Part shown: in pieces, positions 18,277-26,703 of the stretch
Layout of the letters: the number at the start of each line of letters is the position of its first letter
Numbering within the stretch: position 1 is the first letter of the stretch
Assembly: GCA_015059905.1 (NCBI GenBank)
Contig: SUZN01000002.1
Coordinates: 315,742-379,741, forward strand
Direction: 5' to 3'
Length of the DNA: 64,000 nt
Source of the DNA: Rikenellaceae bacterium
Lineage (GTDB): Bacteria > Bacteroidota > Bacteroidia > Bacteroidales > Rikenellaceae
Program-made: the position numbers and the translations under genes
Notes under the pieces: generated by a model
Seen by the model: the letters and a program-made list of their open reading frames with translations, nothing else
Databases searched by the model: none
What the model was told of the DNA's origin: nothing

Positions 18277-18434
18277 CCCACATCCTTTTTTTTAGTAAAA
18301 AAATACCCTTTCTGCACAATGATTGCGCTGGAGAGGGTGAGAAACTTGTGTGTAAAAAAATTGGGTCACAAAGACTCTCGGCTGATGTTAGCCGACACAT
18401 TGTCTATTCGTATCGCAAATAAAAAAAGAAAAAA

Positions 18435-18935
18435 ATGGCTAAATACAATATGTGCGAGGCGCTCTATACCTTGCCTGGAGGTAAAATTACTCCACACAAG
18501 AAACCCATTACGATGCCTCTGCTCACCACTTTGGCGGGTGTGGCTATGCTCGTTATCAACGGCTGGGGATTGGCGGGAGTGGATTCTCCAAATCTGAAAT
18601 CAGCTTTGGTGCTGTTTGGAGCAACTTTTGTATTGGTAGGAGGTGCTATTCTCATAGCTCGTCTGGCTAGCAAAAGCACTATGCCATACCACAAAGGCGA
18701 TGGTTGTTTCCTTAAGCGCGAGGAACTAAAACTCAAAAAAGAACAAAAATCTACAGCTTTAGAATTGTTACGTAAAGGAGATTTTACTAACTTGCGCCAA
18801 ATTCCTTCGGAGGGAGTTTCAGCCGTCGTCGTAGAGATATACTCATCGCCAAAGAGTGGCTATGCCGCCGCTCAGGCCTTCGAGTATATCGACTTGGAGC
18901 TTCAACCCGCAAGCGAGTTGAAGGTGGTTGAGTAA
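18435..18935 (+). CDS. Two-helix membrane protein of unknown function
   Basis: The 166-residue protein has two hydrophobic helices at about 27-47 and 56-80 and a soluble C-terminal half (about 95-166). The latter is K/E-rich at first and then folds as beta/alpha (VSAVVVEIYSSPKSGYAAAQAFEYIDLE). No family is recognised. It lies 46 nt upstream of the antiporter gene in the same direction, so an operon is possible. The 158-nt gap before it shows no gene or clear promoter. Confidence 0.6.
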   Translation: MAKYNMCEALYTLPGGKITPHKKPITMPLLTTLAGVAMLVINGWGLAGVDSPNLKSALVLFGATFVLVGGAILIARLASKSTMPYHKGDGCFLKREELKLKKEQKSTALELLRKGDFTNLRQIPSEGVSAVVVEIYSSPKSGYAAAQAFEYIDLELQPASELKVVE

Positions 18936-18981
18936 TTGAGGCAGAAAGCAGAGCCTTGATTTGATTGTAAGAAGATATAGT

Positions 18982-20478
18982 ATGAGTTTATCGGAAAATA
19001 TTTTATTGGTTTGGGCGTTATTGCTGTTCGTTGCAGTGGTAGCAGGTAAATTGGCGTATAAGTGGGGAGCACCAGCGTTGTTGTTGTTCCTGGGCGTGGG
19101 TATGGTGTTCGGTTGGCACTTCATATCTTTCGATTCGTTCGAATTGACCCAGTTCATCGGTATGCTGGCGTTGTGTATCATCCTCTTTTCGGGTGGTATG
19201 GATACGAAGTTCACCGAGATACGCCCCATCCTCGCTCCTGGTGTGACACTCGCCACTATGGGCGTGGCAATGACTGCAATTTTATTGGGCACGTTCATCT
19301 ATCTCTTCTCATCATGGGTAGGCTTGGCACTGAGCTTCCCGCTGGCTTTGCTTTTGGCAGCCACAATGTCCTCAACCGACTCTGCTTCGGTTTTCTCAAT
19401 TCTGCGAAGTAAGAAACAGGGATTGACCCAAAACTTGCGTCCTCTGCTTGAGTTGGAGAGTGGTAGTAACGACCCGATGGCGTATATGCTCACCATCGTA
19501 CTTGTATCGGTGGTTGGCTCGGCGGGCGAAGGTGCTACGGTAGGCGGCAGTATAGTGCAGTTCATTGTTCAGATGTTGGTTGGTTGTGCTTTGGGTTATG
19601 GCATTGGTCGCCTGGCGGTCTGGGCCATCAACCGTATCAACATCAAGAACAACCCTTCGCTCTACTCCGTGCTGCTGCTGGCATTCGTATTCTTCTCATT
19701 CTCGTTCACAACGCTGGTATGGGGTAACGGTTATTTGGCGGTATATATCACAGGACTTGTCGTGGGCAACTACAAAATTGCCCATCGCTCCAACCTCAAT
19801 ACATTCTTCGACGGTTTCACCTGGTTGGCGCAGATCGTTTTATTCCTAACCATCGGTCTGCTGGTAAACCTTGATGAGCTTTTGCGACCAGAGGTATTGT
19901 TGCTTGGTGGTGCAGTGGGTCTGTTTATGATACTCGTTGCACGTCCTGCCTCGGTATTCGTCTGTCTGGCTCCCTTCCGTCGCTTCACGACAAAGGCCCG
20001 ACTCTACATCTCGTGGGTGGGTCTGCGTGGTGCTGTGCCTATCATCTTCGCCACCTACCCTATCGTTGAAGGTATCGAAAATGGGAATTTGATATTCAAC
20101 GTGGTATTTATGGGTACGCTCATCTCGCTGCTTGTGCAGGGCACGACGGTGAGTGCTATGGCCAACTGGCTGGGTCTGGCGTATGAGGAGAAGGAGCCAC
20201 TGTTCAAGGTGGGTATCCCCGACTCTATCAAGAGTAACTTCTCGGAGATAGTCGTCACCGACTCGATGCTATCGAAAGGTTGTACGCTGCGTGACATTGA
20301 TATTCCCGACAATACGCTGGTGGTGATGATTTCGCGCCAGGGTGCATACTTTGTACCGCGAGGCAACACCGAGCTGATGGTTGAAGACCGTCTGCTGGTG
20401 GTATCCGACCGTAGCGAGGAGGAGTTGCAACAGATGTACACCGACCTGGGCATCCACGAGGTGATGAATTTGAGATAA
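18982..20478 (+). CDS. CPA1-family cation/proton antiporter with TrkA-C domain
   Basis: The 498-residue inner-membrane antiporter (NhaP2/CvrA type) has about 12 hydrophobic segments. These are followed by a cytosolic RCK/TrkA-C domain (about 405-490, GCTLRDIDIPDNTLVVMISRQG). Transport-site landmarks include SSTDSASVFSILR and LESGSNDPMAYML. It exchanges K+ or Na+ for protons, probably in ion and pH homeostasis. The frame can be extended to a TTG at 18961, but the ATG at 18982 behind AGAAGATAT is the more likely start. A strong terminator follows. Confidence 0.9.
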   Translation: MSLSENILLVWALLLFVAVVAGKLAYKWGAPALLLFLGVGMVFGWHFISFDSFELTQFIGMLALCIILFSGGMDTKFTEIRPILAPGVTLATMGVAMTAILLGTFIYLFSSWVGLALSFPLALLLAATMSSTDSASVFSILRSKKQGLTQNLRPLLELESGSNDPMAYMLTIVLVSVVGSAGEGATVGGSIVQFIVQMLVGCALGYGIGRLAVWAINRINIKNNPSLYSVLLLAFVFFSFSFTTLVWGNGYLAVYITGLVVGNYKIAHRSNLNTFFDGFTWLAQIVLFLTIGLLVNLDELLRPEVLLLGGAVGLFMILVARPASVFVCLAPFRRFTTKARLYISWVGLRGAVPIIFATYPIVEGIENGNLIFNVVFMGTLISLLVQGTTVSAMANWLGLAYEEKEPLFKVGIPDSIKSNFSEIVVTDSMLSKGCTLRDIDIPDNTLVVMISRQGAYFVPRGNTELMVEDRLLVVSDRSEEELQQMYTDLGIHEVMNLR

Positions 20479-20490
20479 CGAAAAAAAGTG

Positions 20491-20522
20491 ACCCCAAGCG
20501 AGCCTCACGGTGAGCTTGGGGT
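20491..20522. terminator. Bidirectional terminator between converging genes
   Basis: ACCCCAAGC (20491-20499) pairs with GCTTGGGGT (20514-20522). A-rich and T-rich flanks let it serve both the antiporter and the minus-strand gene at 20553. Confidence 0.88.
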
Positions 20523-20552
20523 TTTTATAAATGTTTATAGATTAGGATGGTG

Positions 20553-21152
20553 CTATTCTTGTAACTCTTTGATGTGAGAGAGTACCTCGTCAGCCATACG
20601 CAAAACCTTGAAGTGTTCATTCAAGCCTATCGCCGCACCTATCAGACCTCCGACCGCTGCGCCGATAAGAAAGCCATTTCGCATCTGTGGGTCGGGATAA
20701 ATAAAGCACACCTCACGATAGAGAAAATATCCCCACACCAAAATCATCGGCACACTCCACAAATGCCAATATACATAGAGTTTACGCAGGCGCAAAACCT
20801 TCTCCCCCACCTCGAGCATATTGCCTCGTGAAACATTCGTCACTCGCAAGCCAATATGGGCATATAGCGTGGCGCACAAGCAGACAAACAACATAATGCC
20901 TGTACCCAGGACAAAGCCGTCGGAGTAGTTCATCGCATAGAAACCGCCACAACAGAATGGTATTACCAAAAATCCAAAAATAGACAAGATAATACCTCGG
21001 CGATTGATATTGCTCACGCCCTTGCTAATTGCTGCCACAATGACCTTCTCATTGACAATCTGTTGCGTTTCGAGCTTACTGCGAAGCACTGCAATCTGTT
21101 CTCGCATCTGCTGAAGTTCGTCAAGTTCGTTTATGTTATGCTCCATATTCAT
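20553..21152 (-). CDS. Four-helix membrane protein paired with ECF sigma factor
   Basis: The 199-residue protein has an N-terminal coiled coil (about 8-40, LQQMREQIAVLRSKLETQQ). Two membrane pairs follow (about 53-72 and 82-100; 130-150 and 163-182). A Gly-rich segment, GAAVGGLIGAAIG, lies in the last pair. The gene starts 2 nt after the ECF sigma gene, so it may be its membrane-bound regulator. It shows no zinc-binding or other known anti-sigma motif; the pairing is an inference from position. Confidence 0.6.
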   Translation of the reverse strand: MNMEHNINELDELQQMREQIAVLRSKLETQQIVNEKVIVAAISKGVSNINRRGIILSIFGFLVIPFCCGGFYAMNYSDGFVLGTGIMLFVCLCATLYAHIGLRVTNVSRGNMLEVGEKVLRLRKLYVYWHLWSVPMILVWGYFLYREVCFIYPDPQMRNGFLIGAAVGGLIGAAIGLNEHFKVLRMADEVLSHIKELQE

Positions 21153-21154
21153 AG

Positions 21155-21628
21155 CTATTTCATATTTTTAAGTTGTTCCTTGATTCTGTAAAGTCTTATC
21201 GACACATTCTTGGTCGAGATACCCACGATAGCGCCTATCTCCTCGTAGCTCATATTTTCGAGCCAAAGCATAATGATGGCGCGGTCGAAAGGACCCAGCT
21301 TGTTAATGCGCTCGTGCAACATCTTAATCTGCTTGGTCTCGTGGTCGGTGTCATTGTAAAGGTCGATATCCATCTCCAGCGGCAACGAATCGCGGCGGCG
21401 CTTCTTCCTATCGACCGATATGCAGGTATTCAGACTCACACGCCATATCCAGGTGCGTAGGTTACTGCGTCCCTCAAACGATGACATACTCTTCCACAAA
21501 TTTATCAGGCACTCCTGATACAAATCCTGCACCTCACTACTATCCTTTGAGAACATATAGCAGACCATATAGATGGTATCCTTGTGCTCCTTGATAATGC
21601 GGGCAAACTCCTGTTCTAAATTATCCAT
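21155..21628 (-). CDS. ECF-type RNA polymerase sigma factor
   Basis: The 157-residue protein has sigma region 2 (DLYQECLINLWKSMSSFEGRSNLRTWIWRVSLNTCISVDRKKRR) and region 4 (LGPFDRAIIMLWLENMSYEEIGAIVG, HTH). The start is placed at the ATG at 21628, preceded by TTGAGGAAA; a TTG at 21637 would add three residues. It directs polymerase to a small regulon, typically in envelope or stress responses. The target is unknown. It is cotranscribed with the membrane protein that follows. Confidence 0.9.
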   Translation of the reverse strand: MDNLEQEFARIIKEHKDTIYMVCYMFSKDSSEVQDLYQECLINLWKSMSSFEGRSNLRTWIWRVSLNTCISVDRKKRRRDSLPLEMDIDLYNDTDHETKQIKMLHERINKLGPFDRAIIMLWLENMSYEEIGAIVGISTKNVSIRLYRIKEQLKNMK

Positions 21629-21719
21629 TTTCCTCAATCGGGTTTCTTCTTTTGGGATGTTCCTTCACTTTATTAGTCGCAAAGTTTTACATAAAGCTAC
21701 AAAATTTCGAGTAAAAAAT

Positions 21720-21727
21720 TATCTTTG
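21720..21727 (+). promoter_or_regulatory. Probable -7 element upstream of the RluA-type gene
   Basis: TATCTTTG fits TAnnTTTG and lies 25 nt before the ATG at 21753. The -33 box is not recognisable. The position argues against starting the protein further upstream. Confidence 0.55.
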
Positions 21728-21752
21728 CACTAAATATTTTCAAAAAAAAGTA

Positions 21753-23345
21753 ATGTTACACCCATTTTCATCCGACATCGGAGGCGTGGAGTTGCCCGAA
21801 CTCTTCACCTACCCATTCCACTACACCCCACATCCGCTATGCGTAATGGCGGCTGGCGAGGTGCAGCAATATCTGCTTTCACGCAAGGAGTGGCACGCGG
21901 AGCTAAAGCAGGGAAAGATGTTTGGTGTGCTGGTGGTGGAGCACCAGGGCGAAGTGGGTTTTCTTGCCGCCTTTTCGGGCAATCTGGTGGGTAGCAACAG
22001 TCACCCCTATTTTGTCCCTGCGGTGTATGATATGTTGCAGCCTGATGACTTTTTCAAGTGCGAGGAGGCGGAGATTTCAGCCATAAACTGCACGATAGAG
22101 AAGCTGCTACATTCCGAAGAATTGCTCGCGGCAAAACAGCACCTTGCGCAGACAAAGGCAGAGTGTGAGGCGGAGCTGAAGGCTATAAAGGTGTGGCTGA
22201 AAGAGGGCAAGGCGGAGCGCGACAGAGTGCGAATGAGTGGTAATTTCAACGAACAGGAGCTAATACTCTCCTCACAACGTGACAACGCCCTTGCACAGCG
22301 ACAAAAGCGAGCCGCCAAAGAGCGCGTGACGGAAGCGGAACAGGGGCTGAAGGAGTTTGAGGAGCTAATTGAGGGGCTGAAGCGTGAGCGTCAGAAGCGT
22401 TCGGCGGCGTTACAGATGGCTCTGTTTGCGGAGTTTCGTATGCTCAATGCCAAGGGCGAGGTGCTTGACCTTTGCGAGATATTTGCACCCACAGCACAGC
22501 AGATTCCGCCCGCAGGAGCTGGCGAGTGTGCCGCGCCGAAACTGCTGCAATATGCCTATAAAAACGGTATGCGACCCGTATGTATGGCGGAGTTCTGGTG
22601 GGGCGACTCACCCAAGGGCGAGGTGCGTCAGCACGGTACATTCTACCCTTCGTGCAACAGCAAGTGCAAGCCTATCCTCACTCATATGCTCAAGGGATTA
22701 AAGGGGGAGCCAAACCCGCTTATGGAGATTGTGCCACCTGAGCCGACAATTATCTGGGAAGATGATGTGCTGGTGGCGATAAACAAGCCTGCGGGGATGT
22801 TGTCGGTGCGTGGCAAGTCAGGCGTAAGGTCGGCAGAGGAGTGGGCTACGGAACGCTACCCCGAGGCGATGATTGTCCACCGTCTTGACCAATCGACATC
22901 GGGCATACTTGTCATTGCAAAGAATAAGACCGCGCACGAAGCATTACAGAAGCAGTTTATCTCGCGTACGGTAAAGAAGAGTTATGTTGCGCTGCTTGAG
23001 GGCGTGATTGCCTCTGTTGAGGGCGAGATACGTCTGCCGCTGAAGCTCGACTACGAGCATCGTCCACGCCAGATGGTGGCGGCGGATGGTCGTGCGGCAC
23101 ATACTATATATAAGGTTGAGGGGGTTGAGGATTCTCGCACCCGCGTGCGCTTCTACCCTATCACAGGTCGCACACATCAGTTGCGAGTTCACGCAGCGCA
23201 CACAGCGGGACTTGGCACGCCTATCGTGGGTGACGACATCTACGGCACAGGTGGCGAGAGGCTTATGCTCCACGCCGAAACAATCGAATTCCAGCACCCC
23301 ACATCGGGCGAAATAGTTTCACTCTGTTGCAAGGCGGAGTTCTAA
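21753..23345 (+). CDS. RluA-family pseudouridine synthase with long N-terminal extension
   Basis: The encoded protein has 530 residues. The C-terminal part (about 325-530) is an RluA catalytic domain with the catalytic Asp in MIVHRLDQSTSG and further motifs YVALLEG and GRTHQLRVH. Before it lie about 320 residues not found in classical RluA: a globular N-terminus, then a charged coiled coil (about 120-215, EAELKAIKVWLKEGKAE). The protein isomerises uridines in rRNA or tRNA; the target is not predictable. The ATG at 21753 is chosen because the frame upstream runs through the promoter region. A perfect 19-bp terminator follows. Confidence 0.88.
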   Translation: MLHPFSSDIGGVELPELFTYPFHYTPHPLCVMAAGEVQQYLLSRKEWHAELKQGKMFGVLVVEHQGEVGFLAAFSGNLVGSNSHPYFVPAVYDMLQPDDFFKCEEAEISAINCTIEKLLHSEELLAAKQHLAQTKAECEAELKAIKVWLKEGKAERDRVRMSGNFNEQELILSSQRDNALAQRQKRAAKERVTEAEQGLKEFEELIEGLKRERQKRSAALQMALFAEFRMLNAKGEVLDLCEIFAPTAQQIPPAGAGECAAPKLLQYAYKNGMRPVCMAEFWWGDSPKGEVRQHGTFYPSCNSKCKPILTHMLKGLKGEPNPLMEIVPPEPTIIWEDDVLVAINKPAGMLSVRGKSGVRSAEEWATERYPEAMIVHRLDQSTSGILVIAKNKTAHEALQKQFISRTVKKSYVALLEGVIASVEGEIRLPLKLDYEHRPRQMVAADGRAAHTIYKVEGVEDSRTRVRFYPITGRTHQLRVHAAHTAGLGTPIVGDDIYGTGGERLMLHAETIEFQHPTSGEIVSLCCKAEF

Positions 23346-23389
23346 AAACAACAACTCCTGAAAGCATAAACTTTCAGGAGTTGTTGTTT
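23346..23389. terminator. Bidirectional terminator
   Basis: A perfect 19-bp stem (23346-23364 with 23371-23389) has a 6-nt loop and A/T-rich ends. It ends the rightward RluA-type transcript and the long leftward lipoprotein operon. Confidence 0.92.
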
Positions 23390-23407
23390 CATCTCGTTAA
23401 TTTACTT

Positions 23408-23869
23408 CTACTCCTCCGCTGGCTTAAAGCCCTCGGGAAGCTCGGCACGAACATAGACACTCACATCGTCTGCATTATCCTTCGCAGTCCAGACCATACG
23501 GTTGGCTGTAAGGTCGGTCACGATGTAGCGGTGTGCCCAATCGCCATTGCCGTAGTCGTAGTTACCACGAATGATAGCGCCATACTCGGCATCGGTCTCG
23601 ATAAAGTAGCGGCCTGTGATGGTACGCAACTGATGAGAGTCGAGGTTCTGATAGAGGGTGTAGGTGCGGTCGTTACGCACAAAGTCGATATAAACATAGC
23701 TACCCTCCGCCATCTCGCCTGCACTCCAGCTCTCCAGTCGCCACGTACCCGCGATATTGTGGGGCGTAACATCGAGCGTTGGCTCCTGATACTCCTCATC
23801 GTCGCTGCACGCAGTCATCATAGCAACTGCCATAAATGCCAAAAAGGCTCCTTTCAATAATTTTTTCAT
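23408..23869 (-). CDS. Small lipoprotein with lipocalin-like beta fold
   Basis: The 153-residue protein starts at 23869 (MKKLLKGAF), just past the preceding gene's stop. A lipoprotein signal ends MMTAC. The mature part reads NIAGTWRLESWS, YVYIDFVRNDRTYTLYQ and AEYGAIIRGNYDYGNGDW, the strand pattern of lipocalin-like Bacteroidota lipoproteins. No enzyme motif is visible. It is the last gene of the minus-strand operon and probably lies at the cell surface or in the periplasm. Confidence 0.72.
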   Translation of the reverse strand: MKKLLKGAFLAFMAVAMMTACSDDEEYQEPTLDVTPHNIAGTWRLESWSAGEMAEGSYVYIDFVRNDRTYTLYQNLDSHQLRTITGRYFIETDAEYGAIIRGNYDYGNGDWAHRYIVTDLTANRMVWTAKDNADDVSVYVRAELPEGFKPAEE

Positions 23870-23873
23870 ATCT

Positions 23874-24671
23874 TTAGTTTTTATTCTCATTCTTTTCAAT
23901 CAACACTGTAATCTCGCGTGAGCGCAGAGGCAACTCAAGTCCCTTGATATAGAGCTTCAGCCACAACGGCTTCTTATCCTCTTCGGGCTTATAGCTGATG
24001 ACCAAATCACCCTCCTCGCCTGAGGCCAAAATAGCTGGCTCGGTGCGGAGCGTAAGTCCGCGAGAGGAGAGCATATCAGCCTCAAGACGCAATGCACGCG
24101 AGCCGTTGTTGAGGCACGCAATGCGCTCGGTCTGCGGCTTATCGCCCGACAGGGTAATGGTATCACGTCGCAAAAGCAACACGCCACGACGATGGGCATA
24201 ATCGGCACTATGGTCAGCCGAAGGGGTTACCTCGCCTCGCAGGGTTATGATTGCAGAGGGTTTCGTTGCAGAGAGGTTAGTATAGACAAACACTCGCTGC
24301 TCAACTTTGCCAGGGTGTCCCTTGGGTAGGTATGTCAGCTCAATCTTTGAGCCGCCACCCGCCTTCACAGCACCCTTCTGCGCCACCGCCTGCAAACACG
24401 AACAACTGGTGGTTACGCGCGTTACGACAAGCGTATTATCGCCGCCATTACGCCACTCTATGCTTCGCTGCCACTTGCCTGCATCCTCGCTAATTGTGCC
24501 AAACGACACTATCGCGCCGCCCTTGAGCTGCATCTTCGCACCCTCAACGGTGCGTGGATTGGCTACGCTGTCAAGTTTTTCGCGTGGGATGAGTTTTATC
24601 TGCGCCGAAGCAGTGCCATAAACAAATATGGCAGCCACAACAAGCAACAGATATTTCAACTCACAGCGCAT
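23874..24671 (-). CDS. DUF1573-domain exported protein
   Basis: The 265-residue protein has a signal peptide (LLLVVAAIFVYGTASAQ). A DUF1573-type immunoglobulin-like domain occupies about 50-150 (ISFGT-like SFGTISEDAGKWQRSIEWRNGGDNTLVV, TTSCSCLQ, VEQRVFVYTN). A second beta domain follows to the C-terminus. Such proteins are common next to Bacteroidota surface systems, and their function is not established. The gene lies 1 nt after the subtilase gene and overlaps the leader of the last gene. Confidence 0.8.
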   Translation of the reverse strand: MRCELKYLLLVVAAIFVYGTASAQIKLIPREKLDSVANPRTVEGAKMQLKGGAIVSFGTISEDAGKWQRSIEWRNGGDNTLVVTRVTTSCSCLQAVAQKGAVKAGGGSKIELTYLPKGHPGKVEQRVFVYTNLSATKPSAIITLRGEVTPSADHSADYAHRRGVLLLRRDTITLSGDKPQTERIACLNNGSRALRLEADMLSSRGLTLRTEPAILASGEEGDLVISYKPEEDKKPLWLKLYIKGLELPLRSREITVLIEKNENKN

Positions 24672-24672
24672 C

Positions 24673-26694
24673 CTACAACCAGCCGTTATCCGTAGCGCCC
24701 TCGCGCACAGTGATTACAAACTCGTGAGTCTCGCCATTTGAAGCCTTCACCGAAGCCTTCGTAGCACCACTCTCCAGACCCTTGAACACAAACTTCGCAC
24801 CCTGCTTCTCGCACGAAGCGACTGCACCATCGGCAATAGTTATCTCAAACGAGAGCTTCTCGCCACCCACGAAATAGAGTGCTGGAGCAACAGCCACCTG
24901 CGCCGCAACGCCGATATAGAGGTTAGGGAAGTGCATCTTCTCGCCTGCGCCAGCCACAGCCTCCAACAATGCCGCAGCATTCACCTGACCAGAGCCCATC
25001 TTGCCCTTATAGTCAGAGAGCTTCATCTGCATAGGCTGCTGCGGACCAATGTCGGCAACATAGCGGCGATACTCCTTAATGCCCTTCATATAGTTATCAA
25101 TAGGTACGGCTGTCTTAATCAACAACTCCTGCAACTCCGTAGCCTTGAAGTGACGACGCAACTGCGCGGCATAAGAGATACCGAGTGCCACAACACCCGA
25201 AACATGAGGACAAGCCATCGAAGTACCCTCCATATAGCCATAACCGCTCTCGCTGACGTTGTAAGGCAGAGTAGAGAGGATACAGCCCACCTCGCCATAG
25301 TTGTGCTCTGCATCAACGTAATCGTAGTAATAATCCTGGTCGCCACCTGGAGCCGACACGCTTGTGCCTGGACCGAAGTTGGTATATACGGCAGGAGTAA
25401 AATCAGCCGCCGTAGCTGCTACCGACACATAGTCCTCCGATGCACCTGGATAACCCGCCATAGGAGCCGACTCGTTACCGCCAGCAAAGACTGCGATACC
25501 GCCATCGATAACACCACTTGGCGAGCCCGCGTTGTGAGTAAAGTAGTCGAGTGCATCCTTCTCAAGTGGAGCACCACGCTCCCACTCCTCCTGTGAAGCG
25601 AAGCCCGCCTCGCCCCAATCGTACTCGTTGGCACGACCAGAGACATAACCCCAGCTACATTGCAACACCACTGCGCCATTATCTGCCGCATACTTGATAG
25701 CACGTGCCACAGCAATACCCGACGAGCCTACATTACCAGAGAAAATCTGGCACACCATAATCTTCACGCCCGCGTGGTTAGCATCACCACCAGCAATAGA
25801 GCTGATACCTATACCATTGCCATTCTGCGCTGCGATAACACCCGCAACGTGAGAGCCGTGACCCGAATCATAGACATCATTCCAGGTAATCACGCCTGTA
25901 TTCTTGGCGAAGTTATAACCGTGATAGTCGCCCTTATAACCGTTGCCGTCGTTATCCTTGTTTGAGCGATTTACCTCATCCTCATTCACCCAGATGTTAT
26001 CCTTCAAATCGGGATGCTCGACAAAGACTCCCTCATCCAAAACCGCAACAATAACCGACTCATCACCCGTAGAACGCTCCCACGCCTTCTCACACTGCAC
26101 ATCGGCATCCTTTACCGACTTCACAATCTCGCCCTCGGTAAAGAGATTACCCTTGTTCACAAGGTGCCACTGACTTGGAAGCAGAGGGTCGTTCATCGTA
26201 GCACGTGTAGAGCGTGAGCTCATACGCTCAAGCTGCGCCATCGAAAGAGGAGTTGCCTTGCCTGTTGAGGCGCGCTTAATGGTACGGTTAAAGTCGATAC
26301 TCTGCACCTCACCCAACATCTTAAACTGCCCTGCCACCTGCTCGGCGGTATATTCGCCACCGAAGCGCACCACATACCACTGATGCAGACCACTCTTGCG
26401 GGTAAGCTCCTCACGCTCCTCGTCGTAGGGGAATACACGCTCAAGGTCATAGGTGCCAATAAGCTCCATCACCTCATCCACCGAAGGGTTACCGCTGCGT
26501 GTTGTCTTACCGCTACGCGTAGGCTCCACCTCGGCAATCATATCGGCTACATCAGAAGTGAACTTCACCAACAACTCACCCTCGGCATAAGGCTGCTCAC
26601 CCTGCTCTGAAACTATATCCTCCTTCACGCACGAGAACTGCGCTACGCACAGGAGAAGGAGTAAACCATATAATATTCGTTGTTTCATCATCAT
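24673..26694 (-). CDS. Subtilisin-like (S8) serine protease lipoprotein
   Basis: The 673-residue surface protease has a lipoprotein signal ending AQFSC (Cys22). An N-terminal inhibitor-like propeptide occupies about 37-140 (AEGELLVKFTSDVADMI). The S8 catalytic domain occupies about 175-530, with Asp220 (AVLDEGV), His279 (DSGHGSHVAGV), oxyanion Asn407 (AGGNES) and Ser492 (EGTSMACPHVSG). A small C-terminal beta domain (about 600-673) follows. All catalytic residues are present. It sits in the lipoprotein operon downstream of SusC/SusD and supports a protein- or peptide-degrading role for the locus. Confidence 0.93.
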   Translation of the reverse strand: MMMKQRILYGLLLLLCVAQFSCVKEDIVSEQGEQPYAEGELLVKFTSDVADMIAEVEPTRSGKTTRSGNPSVDEVMELIGTYDLERVFPYDEEREELTRKSGLHQWYVVRFGGEYTAEQVAGQFKMLGEVQSIDFNRTIKRASTGKATPLSMAQLERMSSRSTRATMNDPLLPSQWHLVNKGNLFTEGEIVKSVKDADVQCEKAWERSTGDESVIVAVLDEGVFVEHPDLKDNIWVNEDEVNRSNKDNDGNGYKGDYHGYNFAKNTGVITWNDVYDSGHGSHVAGVIAAQNGNGIGISSIAGGDANHAGVKIMVCQIFSGNVGSSGIAVARAIKYAADNGAVVLQCSWGYVSGRANEYDWGEAGFASQEEWERGAPLEKDALDYFTHNAGSPSGVIDGGIAVFAGGNESAPMAGYPGASEDYVSVAATAADFTPAVYTNFGPGTSVSAPGGDQDYYYDYVDAEHNYGEVGCILSTLPYNVSESGYGYMEGTSMACPHVSGVVALGISYAAQLRRHFKATELQELLIKTAVPIDNYMKGIKEYRRYVADIGPQQPMQMKLSDYKGKMGSGQVNAAALLEAVAGAGEKMHFPNLYIGVAAQVAVAPALYFVGGEKLSFEITIADGAVASCEKQGAKFVFKGLESGATKASVKASNGETHEFVITVREGATDNGWL

Positions 26695-26703
26695 ATCTAT
26701 TTA

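Noticed and set aside
21573..21752. 60-residue N-terminal extension of the pseudouridine synthase frame
   Set aside because: It overlaps the sigma factor gene's start and the TATCTTTG promoter box; the ATG at 21753 is the plausible start.
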